A stretch of 64,000 nt of DNA. Origin: Lewinellaceae bacterium. Lineage in GTDB: Bacteria > Bacteroidota > Bacteroidia > Chitinophagales > Saprospiraceae. The notes below the pieces were generated by a model. The model saw only the letters and a program-made list of their open reading frames with translations. It was not told the origin of the DNA and ran no database searches. The DNA is taken from assembly GCA_020636005.1 (NCBI GenBank), contig JACJYR010000001.1:1622001-1686000 (forward strand). Direction: 5' to 3'. Made by a program: the position numbers and the translations under genes. This document shows positions 44,837-54,063 of this stretch, piece by piece (positions within the stretch are counted from its first letter, which is position 1; the number at the start of each line of letters is the position of its first letter).

Positions 44837-45628
44837 TTATTTTATTTCAAGTGGTAACACCAGGCCATTGCCGCCATTGCCACCACCACCGTCTTTCAGG
44901 CCGCCGTTGGCAACGACATTCACGCCGTTGTTCAGGCCAGTGGTTCGCTGCGCAATCAGTACTATCAAGCCGCCTCCACCGCCGCCAGCATCACTGCCGC
45001 CGGGGGCATTGGCGCCATTCGCTTCCAGTTTCCCAGGTCCGGCCAATTCGATTTCGGGGGCGCACAGGATGATGACGCCACCGCCTGCTCCCCCACTCGC
45101 TCCGCCACCTGATGCACCGCCTTTGCACAATGACAAATAAGACAACGCCCGCATGGCCCATTCCCTCGTCAAAGGGTTTCCGGCAGCGCCCGAAGCACCG
45201 CCATCCAGCCCGTCCATGGCAGCATTGGAAAGGGGCAGCAGGCAAGCATTCCCCGCAGCGGCACTGCTGCCACCACCCGAACCGCCGAAGTCGCCTGTTT
45301 CACCATTGGCCGCGCCCATGCCAGTGGCGCTTACCGTGCGGCGGATAATGATTTTTTCCCTGGCAAACCATACGATGGGCACTTTGGGGGTGGCCGTCAC
45401 GTCCACATTGGCCACTGTCAAAATATTGGCCTGCACAAAGCGGTGGGCCGCCGGGTCGGTCACGTCGCCGTCCACGCCGTTGGGCAGGAATGGGCAGGTC
45501 AGCAGGGACTGCATGATGTTGTGGAACAACAGGCCGTTTTGCCGAAAAGCATCTGCCTCCGTGGCCTGGATGGCCGCTCCGCCCGCTATTTTAGCGGGGT
45601 CTATAGTGATGAAATTGGTCAGTTGCAT
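44837..45628 (-). CDS. glycine-rich adhesin-tip-like protein
   Basis: A 263-residue protein whose residues about 80-263 match the end of the 1380-residue protein segment by segment: VPIVWFAREKIIIRRT, GETGDFGGSGGGS, LCKGGASGGGASGG, GGGVIILCAPEIELAG and GGGGGGLIVLIA. The runs of Gly with short hydrophobic strands resemble the polyglycine sandwiches of phage adhesin tips. The N-terminal 70 residues have no match and may dock to the particle. No signal peptide. Lies between the M23-type gene and the propeller gene. Confidence 0.65.
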   Translation of the reverse strand: MQLTNFITIDPAKIAGGAAIQATEADAFRQNGLLFHNIMQSLLTCPFLPNGVDGDVTDPAAHRFVQANILTVANVDVTATPKVPIVWFAREKIIIRRTVSATGMGAANGETGDFGGSGGGSSAAAGNACLLPLSNAAMDGLDGGASGAAGNPLTREWAMRALSYLSLCKGGASGGGASGGAGGGVIILCAPEIELAGPGKLEANGANAPGGSDAGGGGGGLIVLIAQRTTGLNNGVNVVANGGLKDGGGGNGGNGLVLPLEIK

Positions 45629-45689
45629 GGTTTTGTGTTTGCGTGTTTATGTGTTTGTGTGTTTTGGGGTTGTGCGCCTTTTGGTTTTC

Positions 45690-45853
45690 GAGGTGACATC
45701 TTTTCGCCGAAACGGGTCTTGCATTTTATATCCGTTGTTGCCCGGCGAAAAGGTGTCATCTCGAAGATGGGCGTCCCATGAGATGACACCTTTTTGCCTT
45801 TAAGCTGCCTGCTGAAAATTGCAATGTTAAGCAGGCAAAAAGATGTCACCTCA
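45690..45853. repeat. four half-sites of a GGTGACATCTTTT palindrome
   Basis: Two hairpins (arms at 45690-45709/45743-45763, and 45779-45798/45834-45852) use the same GAGGTGACATCTTTTCGCC-like half-site four times. Between them and the start of the Gly-rich gene lies an ACACAAA-type arm at 45633-45664. All are in the gap of 236 bases. Confidence 0.72.
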
Positions 45854-45864
45854 TCGGTAGTAAA

Positions 45865-48684
45865 TCACGCTTTATATTCAAACGGCGGTTTCCCATCGGG
45901 GAAATCCACGGCATTGCCGCCACCGTCGTGGTCGGCGAAATAGGCAAATGTCTTCCAGAATGTGGTGGCATCGGCATAAGCCGGGGCTCCTATCACGTAT
46001 GCACTGCCAACGGGAGGTGCAGGGGAAATTCCCCAATTGCCTTCGATGGTCACAATTTTGGTCGAGCCGTCGTAGCCTGTGATTTTTTTGAAATAGTAAA
46101 TGGGGTTGCCCGGCGTCGGCTCATGGCGGATGAAAACATGGGCATTTTTATAAAAATCATTCGTACTGCTGGCGCCAGATTCCAGTTCAACGGAGTCTAT
46201 GGTACTGAAAACAACCCTTCCACAATGGGCAGGTGGCGGGAACTGATCGAAATTGGGCCGCTCGTCCACCTTTTCGTTCTCGGAAGTGTAAAAATTCAGC
46301 GCTTTGGGCACGCCATCCTTGCCCGTCCTGTTCAGGGCATCTTTAAAAACAAAGGGGATGGTGACGTAAGGATACGACTGGCTTGTCAAATTGCCGCTTC
46401 CGTCGAGGTTCAATCCAGCGGCGGTGGTTACATGTACGTGGAGGTGGTTGTAACCGCTCCTGCCCGTATCCCCGGCGTGCATGACGACCTGCCCTTGCCG
46501 CACCACCGTGCCGATGATGTCGGCTGCCACGATGCCCCTGGTGGCAAAAGCATCCGTAATGCCGTTTTGCCTGCCATGCCCATAGACGGCATAAGTCCGC
46601 ACCACCCCTGTTTGGTCCTTGTCGTGGTCGGAGTTAGGCGTCACGCCTTCCAGCGGGTCGTCGTGGCGGATGACGATGAAGTTCCAGTTTTCCTTGTCGT
46701 TGTTGGCGTGGCTGTCCTCGAAGCCTATCACCGTGCCACCCCGCATGGCCAATACTTCTTCATCAAAGTCGTGCGGGAAATCCACCCCATAAATCTGATA
46801 GGTTTTCGGGTTATGGCTCCAGATGCCATGGTGGCCTTGCACGCATAGGTGGGTTTTATCTTTTTCAAAAGGCAACAAATAAGGCGAAGTGGTGTGGTCG
46901 GCGTAGCCGGGCATGACCACCTGGCCGCCTGTGTTGTCAAGGCCAAAATGCCCATCGTCGGTGTCGCCTTCCCAAAAGAGGTAATAGTAAAACTGGTAGT
47001 GGAACAGCGAGCGCAGCAGCACTTTCAGCCAGAGGAGTTCCCAGGTTTTTTCAGAATTTTTACCACTGATGGCCCCTGCCACCCCCCATGAGGCCAATGC
47101 CAAAAGCTGCGATCCCACCACGCCGCCCAGCATCCAGAACAACATCATTTTCGTGATGTCGCCGTTGTCGTTGTTGAAGGGGATGCCGTAGTGTTTCCGC
47201 CCGGTTGTTCTCGGCAAAAACGACAGCCCGATCAGCCCGGCCTCCACGATGAAAAGGATGAAGCCTTCATCTTTTTCATTGTTCACGGCGTCGGGGTGGG
47301 CGTCCTTGTCGGCATTCACCAAAGTAAACAGGGAGAGGGTGAAATCCCGCACCGTGTTGGCCCACATGGAGTAGAGGTAGCTCTCCACCATGCTCGGCAT
47401 CATGCGCCCGTGGGCCCAGGCTGCGCCGCTCTTGGGTTTGTTTTCCAATGAGCCCAGGAGCGAGGCCGCCAGCATCAGGATGTTTTCAAAATAGACATTT
47501 TCGGTCGCTTTGAAAACCTTCATCCAGCCTTCCCCTTCGTGACCTGCCGCTGCCCAGGTGAAGATGGCTTTTATCCCTTTGAAAACAAGGTTGGTAATGT
47601 TGCTCGCATGGTCGCCCCGTTCGATGCTGGCGCCGTGCAGGATAGCCTCGGCGGCATCCGTCAGTCCGTCGGTGACGTGCGCCCAATGCTCCATGAAACT
47701 ATCGGAGAGGTCGTCGCCGAACACCAGTTTTTGGGGCAAATCTTCCTCGGCCAGTTTCAACCTGTCTTTCACGCTGAAATAGTCCCAGGGTTTCCAGCGG
47801 CTGCTGAGTGCCCAGTTGGCGTACCAACTGTACTGCACCGGGTTGGCAACATCCCGTGAGGCTGCACGGGAGCGGAAGTTGGGCAAGGCTGCCTCTTTCG
47901 GTGTGCTGACGGAGGCACTGACGGACACATCCACGTCCAGGGAAAACAGCGCCGAAACACCATCCATCGCTGTACCGAGATTGCAGGTGATCTCGCTTAT
48001 TTTCTGGACGATGGGGTTCCAGTTGCGCTTTTTGATTTCTTCGGTAAAATCGGTGATGAGTTGCTGGCGGTCAAATTCGAGGTTGATTTGTTCCAACTCC
48101 TGCAGCACGAAAAACTTGAGTGCCGAGATGCGGCTGCCGATGATGAAATTGTTTTTCGAGGCAGGGCTGTCGTCGCCGGCCAGGTAGCCCGCCGTCAGTT
48201 CTTCCACCACATGGTCAATGGTCTGGCGGAGGAGGTTGGTCAAGGTGCTTTCGTTCAGGCCGAGGTCGTTTTCCACGATGTCGCAGAGCTCGTTCATTTT
48301 GGCGGCCAGGTCTTCGGCGGTGGCGTTTTGGAGGGTTTGGCAGAGCATGTTCAGCAGGGCGGCCACGGCGGTCACAACTCCAGCGGCGCTGTCGGAATTT
48401 TCACCCACGCTCACCCCCGCTTTGGCAGCGTCGAGGAGGGGTTTGAAAAAATCGTTCACCTTGCGGGCGGCCGTGCGCTGGCGCTGTTCGAGGGTTTGTT
48501 TCAAATCATCCAAAGCCGCTTTGATGCCTGCCTGTATTTTTTGCTCCGCCGATTTATCCAGCACCGCATCCAGCGCCAGGCGGCTCGACAGTTCGACCAA
48601 TAAATCAGCCATCCGCAGCCCGCCCTTTGGGTAGCGGTTGCCGAATCTTTGTGGCCGGAGTATGGTAGTGCCGAGGGACGACAT
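45865..48684 (-). CDS. M23-type peptidase domain protein with hydrophobic helices
   Basis: A 939-residue tail-locus protein. The first 300 residues are helical (LDKSAEQKIQAGIKAALDDL, KMNELCDIVENDLGLNESTL). Residues about 490-560 carry hydrophobic stretches (FILFIVEAGLIGLSFL; MLFWMLGGVVGSQLLALASW). Residues about 650-760 have the M23/LytM pattern (GVDF.., RGGTVIGFED, YAVYGHGR, and NHLHVHV), but the first His ligand before GVDF is Ile. This suggests altered or lost zinc binding. A tail lysozyme, structural protein or cargo are all possible. No signal peptide. Confidence 0.65.
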   Translation of the reverse strand: MSSLGTTILRPQRFGNRYPKGGLRMADLLVELSSRLALDAVLDKSAEQKIQAGIKAALDDLKQTLEQRQRTAARKVNDFFKPLLDAAKAGVSVGENSDSAAGVVTAVAALLNMLCQTLQNATAEDLAAKMNELCDIVENDLGLNESTLTNLLRQTIDHVVEELTAGYLAGDDSPASKNNFIIGSRISALKFFVLQELEQINLEFDRQQLITDFTEEIKKRNWNPIVQKISEITCNLGTAMDGVSALFSLDVDVSVSASVSTPKEAALPNFRSRAASRDVANPVQYSWYANWALSSRWKPWDYFSVKDRLKLAEEDLPQKLVFGDDLSDSFMEHWAHVTDGLTDAAEAILHGASIERGDHASNITNLVFKGIKAIFTWAAAGHEGEGWMKVFKATENVYFENILMLAASLLGSLENKPKSGAAWAHGRMMPSMVESYLYSMWANTVRDFTLSLFTLVNADKDAHPDAVNNEKDEGFILFIVEAGLIGLSFLPRTTGRKHYGIPFNNDNGDITKMMLFWMLGGVVGSQLLALASWGVAGAISGKNSEKTWELLWLKVLLRSLFHYQFYYYLFWEGDTDDGHFGLDNTGGQVVMPGYADHTTSPYLLPFEKDKTHLCVQGHHGIWSHNPKTYQIYGVDFPHDFDEEVLAMRGGTVIGFEDSHANNDKENWNFIVIRHDDPLEGVTPNSDHDKDQTGVVRTYAVYGHGRQNGITDAFATRGIVAADIIGTVVRQGQVVMHAGDTGRSGYNHLHVHVTTAAGLNLDGSGNLTSQSYPYVTIPFVFKDALNRTGKDGVPKALNFYTSENEKVDERPNFDQFPPPAHCGRVVFSTIDSVELESGASSTNDFYKNAHVFIRHEPTPGNPIYYFKKITGYDGSTKIVTIEGNWGISPAPPVGSAYVIGAPAYADATTFWKTFAYFADHDGGGNAVDFPDGKPPFEYKA

Positions 48685-48750
48685 TTAAGAGATATTGAGT
48701 TATTGGGTTATTGAGTTCTTAGTCATTTTATCATTCTATCATTCACTCAT
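48685..48750. other. gap with two different repeat arms
   Basis: On the coding (minus) strand GAATGATAGAATGATAAAATG is followed by ACTCAATAACCCAATAACTC just before the next start. The arms are of the junction type but do not pair with each other, unlike most other junctions. Confidence 0.5.
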
Positions 48751-51700
48751 TTATACTGACACCGATGCACTCACGCTCAGCGATGCCTGTAAATCAGATG
48801 GCACGACATCAATCATGGCATCATAGGCGTCGGCGGTGCGGTCGAGTTCGCCTTCCAATTCCACTTTCAGGGATTCGAGGATTTCGATCAGGGTGTTGAT
48901 CTGTACGCTCAAATCCAGGCGTTGGAGGAAGGCGGGTATTTTATCATATTCGGGCTGCACGACTTCCGCCAACAGGCGGGTGGGGTCGTTGGCCCGCAGG
49001 TTTTCCAAAATCTGGTTGTACTCATCGTCCAACTGATCCACGCCCAGCAAGGTGTTGAGATCGAGCAGGTTGAGCAAGTTGTCAAAAGGTACTTTCACGG
49101 CGGCGGCAATGACGGCTGGGCTGATTTGTTCCAACTGCGCTTTCACCGCATCAAACACATCCTTCACCTCGTCGGCGATGAAAGTGATGTCGAAATTTTC
49201 CAGCGTATCCACCAGACCGTTAATGGAATTGCGAAGCTCGTCCAACGTGTTGGCGGCAGCTAATAGGTTGGCGAGGCGGGATTGCAGATCGCTGACCAGT
49301 TGGGTGATTTCATCCAAAATGCCGGCGAAGAAACTGCTGAAATGGTCAATGGCCCGGAACAGTAGCGCCAGTGTTTCCGTGAGTTGCTGCTGGATGGTAT
49401 CTTTCAATAAAGTCTTGATGGCTTCGGGGCTTGGGTCGGTTAAGCGCAATGCTTCCAGCGGGCTATTGGGTGAAAAATAACGGGCGTCCCAGTTGGCAAA
49501 GGCGTTTTGGATGGTTGTTTTGGCTGAAACGAGGTCGGTTTTCCAATCTTCGATACTGTTGAGCGGCAGGGAAAATTCCTCGGCCAGCGGGTCGAAATTG
49601 TCCAAAAATGCCAGCAGGGAAAGCTTCTCCGACGTGTCAGGCAATGCTTCCAAAGCGGCACGGGGGAAGCCCCGTTGGGCGGCGACGAGCGAAACTAGCT
49701 TTGCTTTTGGCTGCAAATTTTCCAAATCAGTGATAGCAGCATCCAGCGGTGCTTCAATGATTTGGAGCAATGGGGCTGCCTTTATTTTATCCAAATCCTC
49801 GGACAGTTGCAGCAAGGCGTTGGCCAATGGGTTCGAGTTGTCGAAGGTGTCAAACTTTGCGGCAATGGAATCGCCAAACTGCCTGACCTGGTTTTCGGCA
49901 TCCGCCAACCCGGCGATGCGGTCGTGGAGATCCTGCAGGAGTTCCCGCACTGTAGTGCCGATGTTCAAGGCTTGCTGAAACTGGCCGGTCACTTCATTTA
50001 TTTTATCAAAAACCTCGTTGGCCTCGTCCAGCGGCAGGGCGTCTGTGATAGTCTGGATGCCTTGCGAAAGCTGTTCCTGCAAGGGTTCGAGCAGGGCGTT
50101 GGGATCGAGGCTGTCGAGCGCCGCCAGTATTTCGTCAAAACCCGCCTGCAAGGGTTGCATCAGTTTCTCCGGATCGGCCTCCCGGCGCACAGTTTCCCTC
50201 GCATCGTCAATGGCAGTGTCAACGGGTTCGAGCAATTTGCCGGGGGTGTAGTTTTCCATTGTGGTCAAAAACTCCGTGTAGGGTCGTGTCAGGTTTTCAC
50301 CGATAAAATTGGAGGGCGAGAAGCTCTCCACCAGCGCCGTTAGTTCTTTCGGCGCATCCCGGATGGCTTCCAGAATGGGCTTGGGGCCTTCTTCCACGAT
50401 GTCGTCCAGCGCCGCATTGATGGCGTCGGCGGTGGGGTGCAGCGATTGGGGCAACACGCTGAGGGCATCCTCCAATTCCGAGCGGAGGCTGTCGGGCAGG
50501 GGCAAGCTGAGGGCGATTTCGAGGGCGCTTCCGGCAACATCAATGGCCTGCACGACGGTGTCGGTGACGGGTTTGAAAGAAAATTTCCCCAACTCCGCAT
50601 TGGCGCTGTCCAGGCTACTTTTCACGGTGTCGAGGGCGTCGAGCAGTTGGGGGTTGCTCAACACGCCCGTCAACACTTGCAGTATTTTTTTCAACTCCTC
50701 CACCAACAGGGCCGGGCTGAATTGCGTCAGCAGATCGTCAATGGTGGTCAGGGTGGTGAGCAGCACATCCCGCACGGGGGCGAAGATGGTTTCAACGCCT
50801 TGCTCCACGAGGTGTTGGAAACCTTCGAGCGCCTGTTTCATCGAGTCCACCAACTGCGCCACGCCGATGGCCTGTATGGTGTTTTCGACCTGGTTCATCA
50901 GTGTGGTCAACTCCACCGTAGCGCCGATGAGCGTGTCACGAAGGCCATTGATGGCATCGGCTGCCCCGCCGATTACGTCGTCGAAGGCGTCTTTCAAAGC
51001 GGCCAGATCAAGCTGATCAATGAACCCGGTAATTTGCCCAAACACGTCGTGCAGTTGCGCCAGCAAATCGTTGAAGCCGATTTCGTCGAGCAGTTCGTTG
51101 AGCGGTTTTATTAAAATGCTCAAAATAGGTAGATCGCTCGGCGGGTCGAGGTCGGCGATGAACTGTAACATGCGGGCGTTCATCTCATCGCCCAGCACGT
51201 TTAGCTCATCTTGCAAGGATACGATCTGGCCGTCCAGCAGGTTGGCGTTGATGACGAGCAGGTCGCCTACCAACAATTCTTTTTGTTCGTTTAGCTTGTC
51301 AATTTCGGTTTGTGCAACTGAGAGGTCGCCGCCTTGCACCATGCCCGCCAAGGTGGTGAGGCTGGTGGTTAAAGTATCCATCGTTTCGCCCAGGCTGTCG
51401 CCGTTCACATGCAGGGCGAGTTCGGTCACTTTGGTTGCCGTATCTTCGATGCCTTCTATAAAAAACAATTGGTAGAGTGCACCACGCAGGGCCTGGACAT
51501 TCAGGCCGATGCTCATGCTCAATTGGCCGCTGTCCATTTCCTTCCAGGCGAGCACGGTTTCCAGTTTGTCCCGCAGTTCGTCAATGAGTGGCAGGTAGCG
51601 CAGGGGGTAGCGGTCACGGGGCAGGGCTTGCAGCCCTTTTAGTATGGTTTCCAAAAAAATGGAAACGTCGAGCGGGTCGGGGATGCGTTCGAGGAAGCTG

Positions 51701-52803
51701 CGGATTTGTTCGAGGGCGGCAATGGTTTCCGTGGCATCGCCGACGGCCCGTGGGCCCCGGAATGCGAACTTGGAGGTACTTCCCCCTGCTTCGGTTTCTA
51801 TGGTAAAACTGGTCTGCGTCAACGCCACGATAGCCTCGAAGCCCCGCAAAATGCGGGAGATGTCGCCCGTCAGGTTGATGCTCAAGCCGCCGAAAAATTC
51901 ATCAATAGCCGTGGTCATGGGGCCGATGATGAAGGAAATGTCGGTTGGCAGCAGGTCGGTTATTTCACCAAAAGCGGATTGTAAGACATTGGACTGGTCA
52001 ATGTCGGGCGGGGAGAGGCTGCTGAGAAAACCGCCCGTTTCGTCCACGCCGCCGGGCGGGCTTTCAAAGAGGCTGGCTATTTCGACGTTTGATCCGGCCA
52101 GTTTATCTACCAAAGAAGCAATCATGGAGAGCAGTTGCCCTGTGTCCACATTGGCTTCTATGTTGGCGGAAATAGAGGTCGGGCCACTGGCTGTCCGGGC
52201 GGAGCGGCCGATGAATTTCGGGGAACCGCCGCCGCCGTACCAGCCGCTGAGTTCCTGGGCCGGGGCGGTCATGCCGTTCAACGATTCGCCTATGCCGTCC
52301 ACGATGGTGAGCAGCGGAGCGGAGGGGTCGGAGAGTTCGGGCACGGAGAGCAGGTCGGGCAACTGGATCATGTCCATGAAATCCAGTGCTTCCAGGCCAA
52401 TGTCCAGTTCCACGTCGGGGAAGCCGAAGTCACTTTCTGGCTCGGGCGGCGGCACGTACTCGGCGAGGGTGAGCACATAGCTGAATTGGTCGGGGTCTTC
52501 CGCCCGTTGCCACACCTCGAATTTTTTCACCACCACCTGCGAGAAATAGGCCTGCCCGACGAGGTCGGCGAGGAAGTCCACCTCTTTGCGGCCTTTATAC
52601 ACATCCCGCAATTTTTCCAGGTCGTCCTTTGCGGTAGCGCCGTAAAAAATGCCCTCGATGTACAGCACAACCGAGTCCCGTCCCATGTCCTGCACGACGT
52701 TGCCGTCGAGGCCGGGGATGCGGTGCGCCACAAAATCCGCCTGCTCTTGCGAGACGATTTTGTGGATGCGGTTGAGTGGTATGCCTGCGAGTTCGATGGG
52801 CAC
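48751..52803 (-). CDS. DNA-circularisation-domain / tape-measure-like tail protein
   Basis: A 1350-residue protein starting with GTG. Residues about 5-125 match the DNA circularisation N-terminal domain of Mu gp43-type proteins (RIPGLDGNVVQDMGRDSVVL, FYGATAKDDLEKLRDVYKGR, FSYVLTLAEYVPP). The remaining 1200 residues are almost entirely helical (KELTALVESFSPSNFIGENL, HDRIAGLADAENQVRQFGDS), like a tape measure. No other tape-measure candidate is present, so it may combine gp43 and tape-measure roles. It ends LSVSASVSV, a motif also in the next protein. Position after the chaperone and disordered gene fits. Confidence 0.72.
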   Translation of the reverse strand: MPIELAGIPLNRIHKIVSQEQADFVAHRIPGLDGNVVQDMGRDSVVLYIEGIFYGATAKDDLEKLRDVYKGRKEVDFLADLVGQAYFSQVVVKKFEVWQRAEDPDQFSYVLTLAEYVPPPEPESDFGFPDVELDIGLEALDFMDMIQLPDLLSVPELSDPSAPLLTIVDGIGESLNGMTAPAQELSGWYGGGGSPKFIGRSARTASGPTSISANIEANVDTGQLLSMIASLVDKLAGSNVEIASLFESPPGGVDETGGFLSSLSPPDIDQSNVLQSAFGEITDLLPTDISFIIGPMTTAIDEFFGGLSINLTGDISRILRGFEAIVALTQTSFTIETEAGGSTSKFAFRGPRAVGDATETIAALEQIRSFLERIPDPLDVSIFLETILKGLQALPRDRYPLRYLPLIDELRDKLETVLAWKEMDSGQLSMSIGLNVQALRGALYQLFFIEGIEDTATKVTELALHVNGDSLGETMDTLTTSLTTLAGMVQGGDLSVAQTEIDKLNEQKELLVGDLLVINANLLDGQIVSLQDELNVLGDEMNARMLQFIADLDPPSDLPILSILIKPLNELLDEIGFNDLLAQLHDVFGQITGFIDQLDLAALKDAFDDVIGGAADAINGLRDTLIGATVELTTLMNQVENTIQAIGVAQLVDSMKQALEGFQHLVEQGVETIFAPVRDVLLTTLTTIDDLLTQFSPALLVEELKKILQVLTGVLSNPQLLDALDTVKSSLDSANAELGKFSFKPVTDTVVQAIDVAGSALEIALSLPLPDSLRSELEDALSVLPQSLHPTADAINAALDDIVEEGPKPILEAIRDAPKELTALVESFSPSNFIGENLTRPYTEFLTTMENYTPGKLLEPVDTAIDDARETVRREADPEKLMQPLQAGFDEILAALDSLDPNALLEPLQEQLSQGIQTITDALPLDEANEVFDKINEVTGQFQQALNIGTTVRELLQDLHDRIAGLADAENQVRQFGDSIAAKFDTFDNSNPLANALLQLSEDLDKIKAAPLLQIIEAPLDAAITDLENLQPKAKLVSLVAAQRGFPRAALEALPDTSEKLSLLAFLDNFDPLAEEFSLPLNSIEDWKTDLVSAKTTIQNAFANWDARYFSPNSPLEALRLTDPSPEAIKTLLKDTIQQQLTETLALLFRAIDHFSSFFAGILDEITQLVSDLQSRLANLLAAANTLDELRNSINGLVDTLENFDITFIADEVKDVFDAVKAQLEQISPAVIAAAVKVPFDNLLNLLDLNTLLGVDQLDDEYNQILENLRANDPTRLLAEVVQPEYDKIPAFLQRLDLSVQINTLIEILESLKVELEGELDRTADAYDAMIDVVPSDLQASLSVSASVSV

Positions 52804-52843
52804 TTTTAAATGGTTAATGATGAATGGTTAATGGTTAATTGAG

Positions 52844-53917
52844 TTAGCCGTAGAAGCGGCGGTATTCTTTGGTCAGTCTTTGGGTCAGTTCGTCCATGAT
52901 GTCGTCCAGGTCGGGTGGTTCGGGTTGGGGTTGGGTGAGTGGTTGTTCATTTTCTTTGTTTGGGCTTGCTTTCAGGTATTGGGGCTGGGTGGTTTGTTGG
53001 GTAAAATGGGGAGTGTTTGCCCGATAGTCATGGGCTTCCGGCATTTTGGTTTTTGGTGAAATTGGGTAGGATGGCGTTTCATCGTCCCGGCTTTCAGTGT
53101 TCAGATTTGGGCCTGTTTCATCCGCTCCATCCTGCGGTTTGAAAAGCCGGGCGAAGTCGTTGAGGGTTTTCAGGGATTGGTAACTATTAGAAGTGAGGGG
53201 TGGGGGGTGAGATGTGAGGGGGGCGGGTATGGCGGCTTTTCCGCTTTCCGACCCACTTTCTTTAGGTTTTTCAAAATTTTGAAGTGTGGTTTTTTCAATT
53301 TCTGGAGAACTATTCGGGGCCACTTCTTTCTGTTCTTCCGGCTGATTTTTTTCAAAAAAAGCAGGTTGCTCCTGCGCTGCCGCATTTAATAAGGAAAGGT
53401 ATTCGGTGAGTTTTTTGTCAGGCTTTGGGCGATTGGGCGATTCGATTTTTTGGTTTTCATAAATCGGGAAATCCGGCGGGTTGGGCGCTGTTGACCCAGG
53501 TTGGAGAGGTGGTAAAAATTCTGTGCTGGAAGGTGTTTCCCTATTTTTGTTTTTGTTAAAAATGGCCAGTTTGTCTATTTCTTGCTTGGGTACGTGGGGG
53601 TCGGGCTGCCTGTTGGAAGTGGAAATATTTTTTGAAAACCCTTCGCTCTCCACGCCTTCATTTTGCCCGCTTGCAAACAAATCCTCCGGCACAAAACCTG
53701 CTGTGAAAACACGCAGCATCTGCCCGGTCCGGCTTTCAAAAAACAGCCCAGGCAAAAATTCACCGCCCATTCGCCGGGCGTCCACGGCAGTTTCAAAAAA
53801 AGCCTCCATGCCCTCCACGACATCGGCCAACAGCCAGGAATCGTATTCCCGTCGGATGCTTTCGCCCAAGGTGTATAGCGGATTGTTTTGCATTTTTTTC
53901 AATTTATTCTCCTTCAT
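52844..53917 (-). CDS. disordered Pro/Gln-rich tail-locus protein
   Basis: A 357-residue protein. Residues about 12-80 form a folded N-terminus (PLYTLGESIRREYDSWLLAD, FETAVDARRMGGEFLPGLFF). The middle is Pro/Gln/Glu/Ser-rich and disordered, with a piece (APLTSHPPPLTS) encoded by a repeat arm. The last 20 residues (LDDIMDELTQRLTKEYRRFY) form an amphipathic helix. I do not recognise a family. Between chaperone and tape-measure-like genes, the position suits a tail-assembly factor. ATG at 53917 is used; 53893 is another candidate. Confidence 0.62.
   Translation of the reverse strand: MKENKLKKMQNNPLYTLGESIRREYDSWLLADVVEGMEAFFETAVDARRMGGEFLPGLFFESRTGQMLRVFTAGFVPEDLFASGQNEGVESEGFSKNISTSNRQPDPHVPKQEIDKLAIFNKNKNRETPSSTEFLPPLQPGSTAPNPPDFPIYENQKIESPNRPKPDKKLTEYLSLLNAAAQEQPAFFEKNQPEEQKEVAPNSSPEIEKTTLQNFEKPKESGSESGKAAIPAPLTSHPPPLTSNSYQSLKTLNDFARLFKPQDGADETGPNLNTESRDDETPSYPISPKTKMPEAHDYRANTPHFTQQTTQPQYLKASPNKENEQPLTQPQPEPPDLDDIMDELTQRLTKEYRRFYG
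53186..53225. repeat. GTGAGGGGTGAGG-type repeat arm inside a coding gene
   Basis: AGAAGTGAGGGGTGGGGGGT (plus strand) continues with GAGATGTGAGG. It matches the junction arms at 31576-31609 and 28545-28570 but lies within the 52844-53917 gene, in frame, adding a Pro/Leu/Thr/Ser peptide. Confidence 0.7.
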
Positions 53918-53943
53918 TCGCTGCCTTGTCACGGCCAAAGGCC

Positions 53944-53996
53944 ACCTGCAACGTCATGAGGGCCGCTTGCGTGACTTCCCTCATGACATTGCAGGT
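53944..53996. repeat. hairpin between chaperone extension and next gene
   Basis: CCTGCAACGTCATGAGGG (from 53945) pairs with CCCTCATGACATTGCAGG (53978-53995), one mismatch. It is in the gap between the frameshift extension and the 52844-53917 gene. Confidence 0.65.
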
Positions 53997-54063
53997 TGCT
54001 ACGACAATGACAAAGCGGCGGAAAAACAGCGAGATATTTTCTGAATTTCAATAAGGCTGTGCT

